A DNA stretch of 64,000 nt, taken from contig JAPOSC010000081.1 of assembly GCA_026709935.1 (NCBI GenBank), positions 1 to 64,000 of the forward strand. The letters run 5' to 3'. Source of the DNA: Thiotrichales bacterium. GTDB taxonomy: Bacteria > Pseudomonadota > Gammaproteobacteria > HK1. Numbering within the stretch: position 1 is the first letter of the stretch; each line of letters starts with the position of its first letter. Both the position numbers and the translations under genes were made by a program. The notes beneath the pieces are model-generated. The model saw only the letters and a list, made by a program, of their open reading frames with translations, was not told the origin of the DNA and made no database searches. This document shows positions 34,113 to 43,401 of this stretch, piece by piece.

Positions 34113-34364
34113 TCACTGCGCAGTGATTTCGCACGAGCCGAGCAGGAAGCAGATGTACTTCTTGCCGCTTGCGACGAGGATGGCGTTCGGGTTGGTGCGG
34201 TCCGGCTTGACGACTTCGCGCTTGTAGACCTCGCGCCACTTGCGGGAAGCCTTCGCGGAAATGCACGTCGATCTTCCTGAGTAGACGGTGAGGTAGACCG
34301 TCAGACCCTCGCGCCATCTCGCGTGCATCCATTCGATGGCGATTTCTCCGCGTGTTTGCTGCAT
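34113..34364 (-). CDS. Hypothetical protein
   Basis: The ATG at 34364 with GGAGAAATCC upstream gives 83 aa (MQQTRGEIAIEWMHARWREG ... SGKKYICFLLGSCEITAQ). It contains a probable beta-sheet core (LTVYLTVYSGRST) and is basic. It is the first gene of a small minus-strand unit with radC and the recombinase. I do not recognise the family. Confidence 0.55.
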   Translation of the reverse strand: MQQTRGEIAIEWMHARWREGLTVYLTVYSGRSTCISAKASRKWREVYKREVVKPDRTNPNAILVASGKKYICFLLGSCEITAQ

Positions 34365-34528
34365 GGTGGATTTCTCCGGTTCCGGCGGGAGGGCCGTATT
34401 CCATGAAATGCCCGACAAGTGACATTATCAGTCATTTTCTGAGGGGATGTCAACCCCTTTATCCAGGACATGAGTCCACCCTTTATCCGTGATATCTTCA
34501 GAGCACTTCAACCAGAGAAATTGCACAC

Positions 34529-34738
34529 ATGAAACGACGGGAATCACAGTATCCGATACGGCTTGCGGTCAACGTGGATACGCGGCTCGCGGCGCGGCTC
34601 GAAGATGCGTCAGAGCGCTACGGCATCGCGCGGGGTGTCATCATGCGCCGAGCGATTGAGCACGGCCTGCGGGCGGCGCTGGATGGACTGCGCAAGCAGG
34701 CGCGGGACATGGGGGGCGGAGAGCGGGATGCGCCATGA
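34529..34738 (+). CDS. Ribbon-helix-helix DNA-binding protein
   Basis: The 69-aa protein (SQYPIRLAVNVDTRLAARLE, YGIARGVIMRRAIEHGLRAA) is a standard RHH/CopG-like repressor. It is divergent from the radC unit; the 110-164 bp gap contains AT-rich sequence (TTATCAGTCATTTTCTGAGG, then CCTTTATCC twice) likely to hold both promoters and its operators. It probably controls one or both flanking units. Confidence 0.78.
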   Translation: MKRRESQYPIRLAVNVDTRLAARLEDASERYGIARGVIMRRAIEHGLRAALDGLRKQARDMGGGERDAP

Positions 34739-35770
34739 ACGCGCCGCCGGCAGTCGCCCCCCTGCCCGGTCCGGGCGGCGCCGGTCGCGGCGACCTCGCC
34801 GCGACTCCGGGACCGGGCGGCGCATCGAGGGCAATGCGGGCAGCGGAACTGGTCTACGCGCCGATCTCCGGTGCCCGCCGGCTCCGTGGTTCGTCGGTGT
34901 GGATCCGGACCGATGCGCGCGGCATCGCGGCGCATCGCCGGTGACGGGCGCATCCCCGAGGGCCGGGAAGTATTCGCGGTCGCGCTTGGGGGCGACACCG
35001 GCACCGGCTGGCGGGTCGATGCGACGGGCGTCGAGGAAGCGCGGCGCATGGTGCACGGCACGGTGCTGCGGGTGCATGCGTGCTGATTGTCCGAACTGCT
35101 GGTGTGGACGGCGCCCCGGTATCGGGCCTGCGACTTGGGCGGCGCCGACTTCGGCCCGGAGTGGGTGCGGCTCGCGGCGGAGGGCAAGACATGACCGCGC
35201 CGATCGCAGCCGACGGCCGGCTCGCAGCCGATCCGTGCCCCCTCTCGACCCGCACCGGAGCCGCCATGATCGCGGCCCGGCTCGCGAACCGGCGACGGTT
35301 ACCGGCTTCGGCAACCCACCAGATCCCACGAAACCGCTTGAAATGAGCCCAATCGAGCCTCCAGAAGGCTCCGAACCGCCCGCGCGAGGGCATTCGGCGG
35401 CCTCGATGGCCATCGACCCCTGAGCGGTGCAGCAAAACGGCGTGCAGATCGGCGAGCGCGTGGGGAGTGCATCGACTATGCCGCGTTGTTCGGTGATGCG
35501 CATGTGCACTGTGCACAGTGTCGGGCCCGCATCGCGACGGCAGATCGGCGCTGGCGGACCGATGCCCGCACCGGAGCGGCACTCCAGGTGCGTATCGAAG
35601 CCGCGGCAGCCGGGGGGTGCGGCTGACCGCAGCCGAAATCGCCGAGCTCACGAGCGCCATCATCGAGCGGCGGCGGTGATCGGCGCGATGGGCAGGGGGG
35701 CGCAGACGGCTGGACGGGCGGCGGACGCGGGTGACACCCGGAGCGCGGAACCCTTTTTTCGAGGATGGGG

Positions 35771-35896
35771 GGTAGGGGGTTTAGCTCGGAAGGGGGTCTA
35801 GGGCGGGGTTCGGCGGGACTCCGCCGCTCTCATAGTGATACCTACCGCGTCACACGGTCCGCCGCCAATCCGAACCGGGCGGTAGGGGGTTTAGCT
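35771..35896. repeat. Pair of identical 16-bp direct repeats
   Basis: GGTAGGGGGTTTAGCT occurs at 35771-35786 and again at 35881-35896, exactly 110 bp apart. Neither lies in a supported gene. They could be iteron-like sites or marks of a small deletion or duplication. Confidence 0.7.
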
Positions 35897-35977
35897 TGCG
35901 CGCGCCCGCGTGGCAGACCGCCTGTGTGCGCTCCCGTGAGCGGAGTCCCGCGAACGGGGGGGCGGGGCGGACAGCCC

Positions 35978-36007
35978 TTCCCCCCGGACGGGGCCCGCCG
36001 GGGGGAA
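35978..36007. terminator. Hairpin after the outer-membrane protein gene
   Basis: TTCCCCCCGG (35978-35987) and CCGGGGGGAA (35998-36007) form a perfect 10-bp stem with a 10-nt loop, 14 bp beyond the stop of the minus-strand gene at 36021. No T-run follows, so termination is inferred from position. Confidence 0.4.
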
Positions 36008-36020
36008 AGACTGAGAGGGC

Positions 36021-36695
36021 TCAGTGAAACGTCAGGCCGATTTCAGCGGAGTGGCGCCCGTGGGTGAGCTCCAGCCCATCGATGTCGGCATCGGCGGTGG
36101 CGAAGTAGCGATACCCGAGTCGCACCCCCTTGTAGGTGATGCCGGCCATCACCTGCCACGCGAAGACGACGGCCTCGTCGGTGACGGTGGTGATCAGGCC
36201 GCGCTTCAAGATCCCCACATCGGTGGTCACGTCCACTTGGTGCAGCGCCACGCCGAGTCCGACCCCGAGGTAGGGTGAGGGTCCGCCCTCGCCGAACTCC
36301 CCGTAGGTGTTGACCATGAAGCTGGTGGTGGCGACATCGCCGAGCGCGGGGGCGGACGATTCGTAGTTGTTCGGGTCGCTGCGCAGCCACACGATGGGGT
36401 AGCCGTCGGGGGTCGAGAAGTCATCGGTCTCGGCGCGGTAGTAGCCGAGTTCGAATTCGATCCCGCGTAGCTGGCCCACGGGAGCGAAGCCGTAGGCCGC
36501 GGCGATCCCGAAGCCGGAGGCGGTGGTGAGATCGATGACGCCGGGGTTGTTGTCCGGGTTGCCGGCGCCGGCGTTGCGCACCGTCTCGGTGGCCGGCATC
36601 CCCAGTGAGAGCGACACGTCGAAGTACGGCTGCCGTTCGGCGAAGGCGGCAGGCGCCAGAGCAAGGGCACAGAGGCTGGCAGCAATCCGTCTCAT
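36021..36695 (-). CDS. Outer-membrane beta-barrel protein
   Basis: The ATG at 36695 starts a signal peptide (MRRIAASLCALALAPAAFAE, cleavage after AFA). The 224-aa product then alternates short amphipathic strands typical of an eight-stranded OmpA/OmpW-like barrel (GFGIAAAYGF, GIEFELGYY, PYLGVGLGVALHQV, VFAWQVMAGITYKGVRLGYR) and ends in a strand with terminal aromatic/hydrophobic residues (AEIGLTFH), close to the BAM signal. Exact function unknown. It lies next to two lipoprotein genes on the same strand. Confidence 0.78.
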   Translation of the reverse strand: MRRIAASLCALALAPAAFAERQPYFDVSLSLGMPATETVRNAGAGNPDNNPGVIDLTTASGFGIAAAYGFAPVGQLRGIEFELGYYRAETDDFSTPDGYPIVWLRSDPNNYESSAPALGDVATTSFMVNTYGEFGEGGPSPYLGVGLGVALHQVDVTTDVGILKRGLITTVTDEAVVFAWQVMAGITYKGVRLGYRYFATADADIDGLELTHGRHSAEIGLTFH

Positions 36696-36819
36696 GCGGT
36701 TCTCCTGCGTCGAGGGCGACCCCGAAGGCACCCGTCACGTTGGGCCGAATCGCAGGTGGCGCACTCGGCGGGGCCTGACCGCCCCGCCGCATCGCCCTGA
36801 TCTCGTCGGCGATCCTTGC

Positions 36820-37083
36820 TCATTCGGGGTTGTCCCGCTGCATGGCCCGGATTTGATCCGCGTAGGGGTTGTCCGGGTGCTCGGCCGGCAGCTCACCGAA
36901 GATCTCCATAGCCATTCGTCGCCCGTTAGGGTCGTTGGCCGGCACCGACCGGCGCACGGCCTCGCGCACACTGAGCTTCGGATACTTCTCGTTGTCTTCT
37001 TCGTTCTTGCGCAGCATCTCGTCGAGGTTCGCCTTCGCCGCCTCCATGCGCTTGCGCTTCTCCGCCAGCTTGGCGTCCTCCAT
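36820..37083 (-). CDS. Hypothetical charged protein
   Basis: The 87-aa frame starts at ATG 37083, overlapping the stop of the upstream lipoprotein gene (TGATG), so coupling is likely. Residues 1-35 are a highly charged helix (KLAEKRKRMEAAKANLDEML); the rest reads YPKLSVREAVRRSVPANDPN and ELPAEHPDNPYADQIRAMQR. It lacks a signal peptide and membrane segment. I do not recognise it. Confidence 0.6.
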   Translation of the reverse strand: MEDAKLAEKRKRMEAAKANLDEMLRKNEEDNEKYPKLSVREAVRRSVPANDPNGRRMAMEIFGELPAEHPDNPYADQIRAMQRDNPE

Positions 37084-38420
37084 CACTCTTCCCTCCTCGC
37101 CCCGAACGCGCCCGTGAGGTTGCCGGTGGCGGCGTTCTCCCACCGGAAGGCTCCGGTAACGGCTTCGTGGCCGGTGCCGCGGAACTGTGCGTCGAACCCG
37201 ACCCATGCACCGCCCTGCGTGGCTTGGATGTAGTTCCCGTCCACGCGGATGCGGGTCGAAAGGTCCGGCCCCCACGATGCCCCGCTGGCCGTGAGGTCGG
37301 TGAACGCGGCCGTGCCGTTCATGCTGGCGATGTCCACGGTGAGCCCGGCATCACCCTCAACGGCGGCACCCGCATCGGAGTACCCGACCATCGTGCCGTC
37401 CCAGGTGGCGGTGCCGGTTAACCCGGAACGGGCAAGCGGCGTCGTCGGCACCGGTCCTTCGTCCCATGCCCGTGTCCACTGTGTGCGGTACTCGACGCCG
37501 AAGCGGGCCGTGCCGCCGTCCGTGGTCACTTCGCTGTGCAGCGTCGGGATGGTTGCAGCCCACGGGCCGAGCGAGGCAGGGTTGATATCGTCGGGGAGCG
37601 GGCCGTTGCTGTAGAGCGAGTAGAGGGCCATCAGTGCCTCTCCATCAAGCCGGTAAAGCCGCTCCAAGCTGGCTTCATCGGGTGAAGGGCCGCAGTCAAC
37701 ACGGGTGATGGTCGTCGAGCAGTCCTGCGTGGTGACATGCTGCTGCATCCCCAGCGCGTGCACGAACTCGTGGACGATGAGGCCGAATGTTCCTTGTCCC
37801 GTGGAATCGGAGTCAGCATTAATCAGGACTTGAACACTCTCCAAGGCCGAACCGGCCGTACATCTAAAAGGGCCTTCAAACGTGCAGTGAGGGTTGTATC
37901 TTGCCTGGCCGGCATAGCGCGGGTGGTACGACATGGAGAGCACATAAATCACGCCATCTGGAACGTCCTCGACCCAGTAGGTGTCTCCCTCATAGAGGTC
38001 AATCCCCGGACGCGGCGCGCGTGGGGATACCGTACTCGGCGCACCCATGACCATGCGGGATTCCAACGGGAGCCAATCATTGATGAGGTCAACGGCCTTC
38101 GCGATCAGGCGGTGGAATTCGGGCTCGGCAGATGCCTCGACACTCACCACGGGCGGACGAGTCCAGATGGGCATTCTGTGTTTCACTTCCCGCGAGCGGT
38201 CAGAGGCGTGGTACTTCAGGTAGTCGATCAGGTCGGCCGCAGGAGTACCTTGGATGGTGGTACGCGAGGTCGTCACTGGCCCGGGTGGAGTGGGGGTCGG
38301 CTCCGCGATCGACTCGGTAGTGGAATCAGGCTGGACATTGCTGTTGCCGCCGCCCCCGCCGCCACATCCGGCGACGAGGACGACTCCCGCGACAAGTACG
38401 GTGAGGATGGTGGTACGCAT
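37083..38420 (-). CDS. Surface lipoprotein with zincin motif and TbpB-like C-terminal domain
   Basis: The 445-aa protein has a lipoprotein signal (MRTTILTVLVAGVVLVAGCG, lipobox VAGC) followed by a Gly run. The middle has GLIVHEFVHALGMQQHVTTQ, a HExxHxxG zinc-protease motif with a further histidine shortly after, so an active metallopeptidase is plausible. The last about 130 residues (GTATWDGTMVGYSDAG, FRGTGHEAVTGAFRWENAAT, GAFGARREE) match the beta-barrel domain of transferrin-binding-protein-B-like and factor-H-binding lipoproteins. The 5' leader GGAGAACCACCAAATG is shared with the neighbouring lipoprotein gene. A fused protease and ligand-binding surface protein is inferred. Confidence 0.75.
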   Translation of the reverse strand: MRTTILTVLVAGVVLVAGCGGGGGGNSNVQPDSTTESIAEPTPTPPGPVTTSRTTIQGTPAADLIDYLKYHASDRSREVKHRMPIWTRPPVVSVEASAEPEFHRLIAKAVDLINDWLPLESRMVMGAPSTVSPRAPRPGIDLYEGDTYWVEDVPDGVIYVLSMSYHPRYAGQARYNPHCTFEGPFRCTAGSALESVQVLINADSDSTGQGTFGLIVHEFVHALGMQQHVTTQDCSTTITRVDCGPSPDEASLERLYRLDGEALMALYSLYSNGPLPDDINPASLGPWAATIPTLHSEVTTDGGTARFGVEYRTQWTRAWDEGPVPTTPLARSGLTGTATWDGTMVGYSDAGAAVEGDAGLTVDIASMNGTAAFTDLTASGASWGPDLSTRIRVDGNYIQATQGGAWVGFDAQFRGTGHEAVTGAFRWENAATGNLTGAFGARREE

Positions 38421-38523
38421 TTGGTGGTTCTCCGTGTCGGGTCATGTTGGCGGCTGCGTAAAGGCGCGGATATTCGGCGAACAGCCTTCGTGAGCTGACT
38501 CTGCCGGGTCGTCTAGACCTATC

Positions 38524-39515
38524 TCACTCACGTGCGGCACCGAACGCGCCCATGATGTTGAAGCTGTAACCGGGATCGCCCCTGCTCTCGAAGACTCCGC
38601 CCACCTCCTCGTGATTCGGGCCGTAGAAGCGACCGCTGATACGCCCGGATACAAGTTGGGTAGTCGAGAATGAGCCTCCTTGTACACGGACGCCATGCCA
38701 TTGGATGTCGGATCGTCGCGTTGCGGCATCAAGGTCGTACATCTGCGTGAACGCGATATCGACATTCGGAAGCTGAAATCTGTTCCCTATGTCGAAATCA
38801 ATACGCGCCTGCCCCTGAATAGTATTTCCAGCCGTCTCGCTCAAGCTCACATCCACGCCTGCGACGATGCCAGTCCAGGTCGCGGTGCCGACCGCGGGGT
38901 TCGTCTCAGGGGCCTCCCCATAAGAGTACGAATACAGGAGTCCCCACTCGTCGAGCTCGCCGCCAATGAACTCAATTCCCTCAACCCCAAACGCACTGTA
39001 ATCCAGCCAACCGCCGTAACTGGCGGAATTGAAGGAGTTCTCCACATCAGTGGTCGCCGCAAGCCTCACTCCTGACCGTTGGCCGGTCGGATGCACCCGA
39101 TGTCCTGACTCTGGCTGATTCGCCGCAGTGGCGAGATCTGAATCGTGATTGCTTCTATCCCCCCTGTACCGTCAGCGGTGGCGCGGTAGCATGTGTCACC
39201 CACGCACCGGACTGTCTGCGGATAGAACAGATCGTCCTCCGCTTGCGGATCCGGGTTCACATATAGCCAGTCCGAAAGCAGGAATGTGTCGGCGCGCGCC
39301 AAGATGGATCTTTCGTGCGCTTCAAGCTGTGCGGCTGTGAAAGTGGGGGCAGACAATCTTCCCGCTTGGCGGGCCACGGCTGCGGGCACCGGGGATTCTG
39401 ATGCGGATGGCCGCACCATTCCCCCGCCGCTCTCGCCACCGCCGCCACCACTGCATCCAGCGACAGCGACGAAGACGACTCCCGCGAAGCACGCGGTACT
39501 GAGTGTGGAGCGCAT
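38524..39515 (-). pseudogene. Frameshifted TbpB-like surface lipoprotein gene
   Basis: The N-terminal part starts at ATG 39515 with lipobox VAVAGC and a poly-Gly stretch, and ends at 39066 (QDIGCIRPANGQE, stop). The C-terminal part continues in another frame from about 39096 (GVRLAATTDVENSFNSASYG) to 38524 and carries the TbpB-like barrel (GRFYGPNHEEVGGVFESRGD, IMGAFGAARE). The two overlap by about 30 bp, so a one-base change near 39080 would join them. It is a paralogue of the 445-aa lipoprotein beside it (same leader, same barrel end) but lacks the HExxH domain. It may be a switched-off, decayed or sequencing-affected gene. Confidence 0.65.
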
Positions 39516-40374
39516 GTGGTGGTTCTCCCTGTGCTTTGTTCGCATCGGCGCCCCCGGAAAGGGGCGCCGGGCCGTGCGAACGCCAGCACAGGGATGTGTG
39601 GAGTCCTGCTTATTCACCCGGGGCCGGGTCATGACTCCCTGCCCACTGGTGGGTTGTTGTATTCGCAGGAGACCCGACAACGGGTCCCTGACTGGCATTC
39701 GCACGGCCGGTATACCGCATCCGCTCGCGCGGCTCAATGCAGCGTTCTCTCGAAGCTCGCCCTCGACTCCCCCGGCATCGGTGGGCTCCCGCGTCAGTGC
39801 GGACGCATTCCGCCGCTTACCACCCGTCCGGCAAGGCCGCTGGGGCGGGGGTGAATGCAGAGGGGCCGGGCCATCGGTCGCATCCGGCCAGCACTGGGGC
39901 AGGATGCAGTCGCAGGTTAGATGGGGCGGAAATGCAGTCTTACCCTTTCAAGATAAGCATGAATCCGCGCAGTGACGATGAGTGGCCAGTGAGAGTAGAA
40001 ATCGGACACTCGCGGGCGCATGGCGTGGCTTGCTGGCCGGAGCGTTCGCAATTCTGCCCCTATATGTAAGTGCCCTCGCATGCCAGAAAACGGCAACACG
40101 GGCCCGCCGAAAAATCGGCGGGCGCGGGTCTGAAGATGGTGCTGTTCACCGCGCCGCGCTGGGTGCCTGATCCAGACCACCAACCTCGCGCGCGCGTGCG
40201 CGCGCGAGTAATGGCCATCGGGGCCATCGGGGGCACCGCCCCACGAAGTGGCGCCCGATGGCGTCGGGTGCCACTTCGATCGTGAACGCGGCTCTGTCAG
40301 TGACAGGGGTCCGCACCATCCACGCCACGGCTGAACGCACTGCAGCCATGGCCCAAAGCCGGGCATCACCGGGG
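39516..40374. other. Intergenic region with two structured elements
   Basis: No supported gene. It holds a perfect hairpin GCCCGCCGA-AAAA-TCGGCGGGC (40102-40123), probably a terminator, and a 24-bp alternating CG tract CTCGCGCGCGCGTGCGCGCGCGAG (40185-40208) that is almost fully self-complementary. The rest is low in coding character. Confidence 0.5.
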
Positions 40375-40761
40375 ATGACCCGTGGGGCCGGCCTGTGCAT
40401 CGCGTGCCTCATGCTAGCCCTGGAATCCGTATCCGCCGCGCCCCGGTATCCCGAGGGATATCCCGGCCGGACGTGCGAGGAAGTCATCCCCAGGCAGCAG
40501 GCACTCGGCTTTCGAATCGTGCCCGTCGTCGATGCCCAAATCGTCCAGGGCGGCGCGCTCGATGCCCTCACCACCTCGGACGGTCGGACATGGACCTTTC
40601 CCGAGCCGCGCCGGTTTCCGCTCGGGGGGACGTTCCTCGACTATGCGGCCGGGATGCAGGCAGGTCACGGCTTCGTCGCCGTCAATGATGCGACCGAAAC
40701 GGTGGGGATCTGGGGGACGTACGGACGGTTCTGCTGGAACTGGGTACTGCACGGCCGATAG
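40375..40761 (+). CDS. Small secreted protein
   Basis: From ATG 40375 (MTRGAGLCIACLMLALESVSAAPRYP) there is a signal peptide with likely cleavage after VSAA, then 106 mature residues with two cysteines (TCEEVIPRQQ and GRFCWNWVLHGR) that could form a disulfide. The middle reads GRTWTFPEPRRFPLGGTFLD. The track start at 40258 adds a non-hydrophobic lead without support. I do not recognise the family. A further secreted protein follows on the same strand. Confidence 0.5.
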   Translation: MTRGAGLCIACLMLALESVSAAPRYPEGYPGRTCEEVIPRQQALGFRIVPVVDAQIVQGGALDALTTSDGRTWTFPEPRRFPLGGTFLDYAAGMQAGHGFVAVNDATETVGIWGTYGRFCWNWVLHGR

Positions 40762-40811
40762 CGGCGGGTGACGGGGGTGACTCCGGACGCATCTGTGACG
40801 TCGGTCGGCCG

Positions 40812-41309
40812 ATGCGCCACCCTCGACGGTCTTCGAAACACGGGTCTGGAAAGGTGCACCCCATACGAGCCCTTCTGATGTGCTGCTGCCTCTGTGGCGG
40901 CGCGCAGGCCGATGCGGGCGCGTGGCAGAGTGAGCTCAAGTCACACACGCTCTCCTGCCTCAGCGAGGGCCCGGAGGTGTGGGGCGAGCGCATCACGCAC
41001 GCCTTCCTCGGCCTTGTGGGCGGTCGGCCGTATGCCGATGCCATCCCCACGGGCGGACAGACCTACGGTCTCGACTACGCTTATGTCGTCATCCGCCGCG
41101 GCCAGATTTACATCGGCTTCGACAACGGCACGCCGGGCGAGCGAGTGGCGGTGGCGGACAAGGACGGCGACGGGCGGGTCGATGCCCAGCGCACGCCCTT
41201 TCGCGAGCGCCTTGCGCCATTGGAGGCCCAGCTCCTGTACTGCCGGTGGGGGCTGTTCTTTCTGGGGCGCCACGGTCTGTACGCCGGACCGCATGCAAAT
41301 CCCCACTGA
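40812..41309 (+). CDS. Small secreted protein
   Basis: The frame contains a signal-like stretch (VHPIRALLMCCCLCGGAQADAG), with a possible GTG start at 40857 and cleavage after AQA or ADA. The 120-residue mature part has SLKSHTLSCLSEGP-like and LEAQLLYCRWGLFFLGRHGL segments with two cysteines, and an acidic loop VADKDGDGRVDAQ that looks like a calcium-binding EF-hand-type loop (DKDGDGRVD). It follows the other secreted protein by 50-95 bp. Family unknown. Confidence 0.5.
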   Translation: MRHPRRSSKHGSGKVHPIRALLMCCCLCGGAQADAGAWQSELKSHTLSCLSEGPEVWGERITHAFLGLVGGRPYADAIPTGGQTYGLDYAYVVIRRGQIYIGFDNGTPGERVAVADKDGDGRVDAQRTPFRERLAPLEAQLLYCRWGLFFLGRHGLYAGPHANPH

Positions 41310-41324
41310 CCGGCCGGTCGAGGG

Positions 41325-41580
41325 ATGACGCGCCCGCCCCTGATTGCCGGACATACAGAGGACGACTGCGGGCCGTCCTTGAATCATACGACGGATTACC
41401 TGGTGGTCGGCGTGGGAGAAGTCATCCGCGCCCGGTTGCTTCACGTCCGGTCAGGCGCCGCGGTCGAGCAGTACGGCACCGTGGATAGCTTGCTCCGCCT
41501 TGATGGTGTGCGGCTGAAGTACACGGCCGATGGCGTCCTGCTCAGGTGGTGGTCGCCGCCATCGGGACCGCTCGGTCGGA
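41325..41580 (+). CDS. Possible truncated hypothetical protein
   Basis: The plus-strand ORF of 477 aa from ATG 41325 is plausible only for its first 85 residues (DYLVVGVGEVIRARLLHVRS, LLRLDGVRLKYTADGVLLRW); beyond about 41580 it runs antisense to well-supported minus-strand genes. The initial part has good codon character and no antisense competitor. It may be a small gene whose true end has been lost. Confidence 0.3.
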
Positions 41581-41618
41581 CTCGACCTCGTTGCCACCAT
41601 GCGGCCCGTCATTGCGAG

Positions 41619-42305
41619 TCATCCCTTCGCGGAATCGTCCGCTCCGGTATCGCCCAGCGACTTGAGCAGCTTCATCGCAATCGGAACGGCCTTCTCCAGC
41701 CGCTCGGCGCCATCTTCTTCGACCGACTGCTTGCGGTCCGGGATGTTGTGGACGGTCTGGAGGAGCATTTTCAACAACTGCGGGTCGCCGCCCCGGTATT
41801 TGCCGGTGTCGGGATCGAGAGCCCCCAGCGCCTTCGCGACCGCCGCCTCGTACAGCACACCAGCCTCTTCTTCGGCAGCGGTCACCGCCACCCGCATCTC
41901 GGGGAACTGATCGATCCAGAATTCGAGGGTGTCTTCGGTGATGCCGAACCGCCGCGCGATCGCCGCCCGCGGGCGGTTGACCGAGAGCGCCCGCGCCAAC
42001 CGGGTCGGGTGGGTGCGCTTGTCGTACCGCACCTTGGGCGCTTTGCGGTAGTGCGCTCGCGTGATCCCCTGGCCGCACAGCGGGCAGTGATGCGGGTGGG
42101 GATGGTCTTCGGTAGGAGTCACACCTGGCACCTGTGCGGCGTCGGCTCGCATGCGTGCCACTTTGGCTTCCCGCGCAATGGCAGCGCGCCGCCTCTCATA
42201 GCACCGCTTGCAAAATCTATCCCCAAGGTATTGAGCGGGCCTGCCGCACACCTTCCCCTCGGGGAAGCCTTGGCACTTGACCGCCTGGACCGTTTCTGTA
42301 CTCAC
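41619..42305 (-). CDS. Phage-like protein with zinc-finger and helix-turn-helix regions
   Basis: The GTG at 42305 overlaps the upstream stop (GTGA), giving 228 aa from VSTETVQAVKCQGFP. Two Cys clusters are visible (CQGFPEGKVCGRPAQYLG...CKRC and HHCPLCGQG), then a helix-turn-helix region (PRAAIARRFGITEDTLEFWI) and an alpha-helical tail ending ERLEKAVPIAMKLLKSLGD. The layout resembles phage terminase small subunits, but no large subunit is present. Function is uncertain; DNA binding is likely. Confidence 0.55.
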   Translation of the reverse strand: MSTETVQAVKCQGFPEGKVCGRPAQYLGDRFCKRCYERRRAAIAREAKVARMRADAAQVPGVTPTEDHPHPHHCPLCGQGITRAHYRKAPKVRYDKRTHPTRLARALSVNRPRAAIARRFGITEDTLEFWIDQFPEMRVAVTAAEEEAGVLYEAAVAKALGALDPDTGKYRGGDPQLLKMLLQTVHNIPDRKQSVEEDGAERLEKAVPIAMKLLKSLGDTGADDSAKG

Positions 42306-43183
42306 GATGAAGACCCCGCGATGATCGGATCGGAGAGCCACCACGGGCGCGCTCCCTCTACGATCCCGAAGATGCGCGACGCGGGCTGCCGCAACGCCAT
42401 ACTGTCGCGTTTGCGCGGAATCACCCTGTCGTCGCGGACGAATCGAGCACCCCACAAGACGGACTCACCCAGCGCCATGCGTGGCGACGCCTTCCCCCGC
42501 GACAATCTTGAAATCTGCGATTTGTCCGTGCCGGCCAGTTCGGCAAAGTCCGTGTACGACCATCCCCGAAGCACCACGGAGTCGATGACCTCGCGCCAGT
42601 CAGTCGAGATGTTGAACTGCATGTCGGGCACGTCATCGAGCTTGAGCTTCCACCGAGCGCCATCGAGACGCAATTTCCACTCGCCGACCTCGCCCGCAGC
42701 AATCGCGTCGTGCAATCCCACAAGTCCAAGTGCTACGTCATGCCGGAGATTCGCTTGACGGATGTGAAGCTGTGGCCGGGGCACGTCGAGCCCAGGTCCG
42801 CATAGCCGGCGCAGTTCACGGCCCCCAATGCGGCAACCAAAGCTGAGGTACGCGAATATCTCGGCGACCGTGCGGCGCGTGCGCGTGACCATCCCCTTGC
42901 GCTGTCGCGCCAGCATCGCGACATCCTCAGCGTCCCCGAAGTCGTAGCGCCGCGTGGGAGGGATCCAGCGGTGCGGTTGCTCGATGGTTTCGATGGTCAC
43001 CATCATCAATACGTCGCGGATTCCGGTCACCGCTCGCATCTTACGCGCCCGGGCAACCGCCCGCATCAGGTCGCGCGCCCGACCGCAATCATCGCTGATA
43101 ATAGACGCATTCGCCCACCACCGGAGATGCACGCCACCATACCCTCGACGCCCATCACCGCCTCGGGCAGCGACCTCCCCCAC
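42302..43183 (-). CDS. DNA-binding protein with Cro/CI-like helix-turn-helix
   Basis: The 293-aa frame contains, near residue 210, WSYTDFAELAGTDKSQISRL followed by SRGKASPRMALGESVLWG, a classic XRE-type helix-turn-helix. The first half (TRRTVAEIFAYLSFGCRIGG, LHDAIAAGEVGEWKLRLDGA) is not recognised. The first 40 residues of the track ORF lack support; internal starts such as MRAVARARKMRAVTG are equally possible. It overlaps the zinc-finger gene by 4 bp and is probably its operon partner. Confidence 0.5.
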   Translation of the reverse strand: MGEVAARGGDGRRGYGGVHLRWWANASIISDDCGRARDLMRAVARARKMRAVTGIRDVLMMVTIETIEQPHRWIPPTRRYDFGDAEDVAMLARQRKGMVTRTRRTVAEIFAYLSFGCRIGGRELRRLCGPGLDVPRPQLHIRQANLRHDVALGLVGLHDAIAAGEVGEWKLRLDGARWKLKLDDVPDMQFNISTDWREVIDSVVLRGWSYTDFAELAGTDKSQISRLSRGKASPRMALGESVLWGARFVRDDRVIPRKRDSMALRQPASRIFGIVEGARPWWLSDPIIAGSSS

Positions 43184-43210
43184 ACTGGCACCGCCCTCGA
43201 TGCCGCGGTA

Positions 43211-43227
43211 GCGAAGTACCTGTGATC
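43211..43227. repeat. Copy of the XerC-like gene end (site A)
   Basis: GCGAAGTACCTGTGATC matches the end of the recombinase gene (minus-strand reading of 32543-32560, GCGAAGTACCTGTAATC) at 16 of 17 bases. In frame it encodes AVAKYL and a stop, as the recombinase does. It is inverted relative to the recombinase gene and direct relative to site B at 43704. Confidence 0.65.
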
Positions 43228-43401
43228 ACTCCGCCCCGACGCTGAACGGCGCTCAGGGGGGCACTCACAGGCCGCGCAGGGACGAACATTGCTACACTGC
43301 CTTCCGAGGGCGCGTTGCTCGCTGGGGACGCGATCGAATCGCTTGACCACCTGTGATCTGGAGACGCCACCATGACCATCGACACCCGCCACCAAGTGCC
43401 C

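Larger units (their letters stand above)
34739..36020. other. Region of small, unassigned frames
   Basis: No well-supported gene is seen over about 1.3 kb. The best candidates are a 71-aa plus-strand frame at 34871-35086 (with GREVFAVALGGDTGTGWRVD) and a plus-strand frame around 35455-35626 without clear start (ECIDYAALFGDAHVHCAQCR, with a CxxC). Frames overlap heavily and start sites are poor, so this may be decayed phage or plasmid sequence. A paired direct repeat lies at its right end. Confidence 0.4.

Noticed and set aside
41325-42758. 477-aa plus-strand gene
   Set aside because: Beyond the first 85 codons it is antisense to two overlapping, translationally coupled minus-strand genes.
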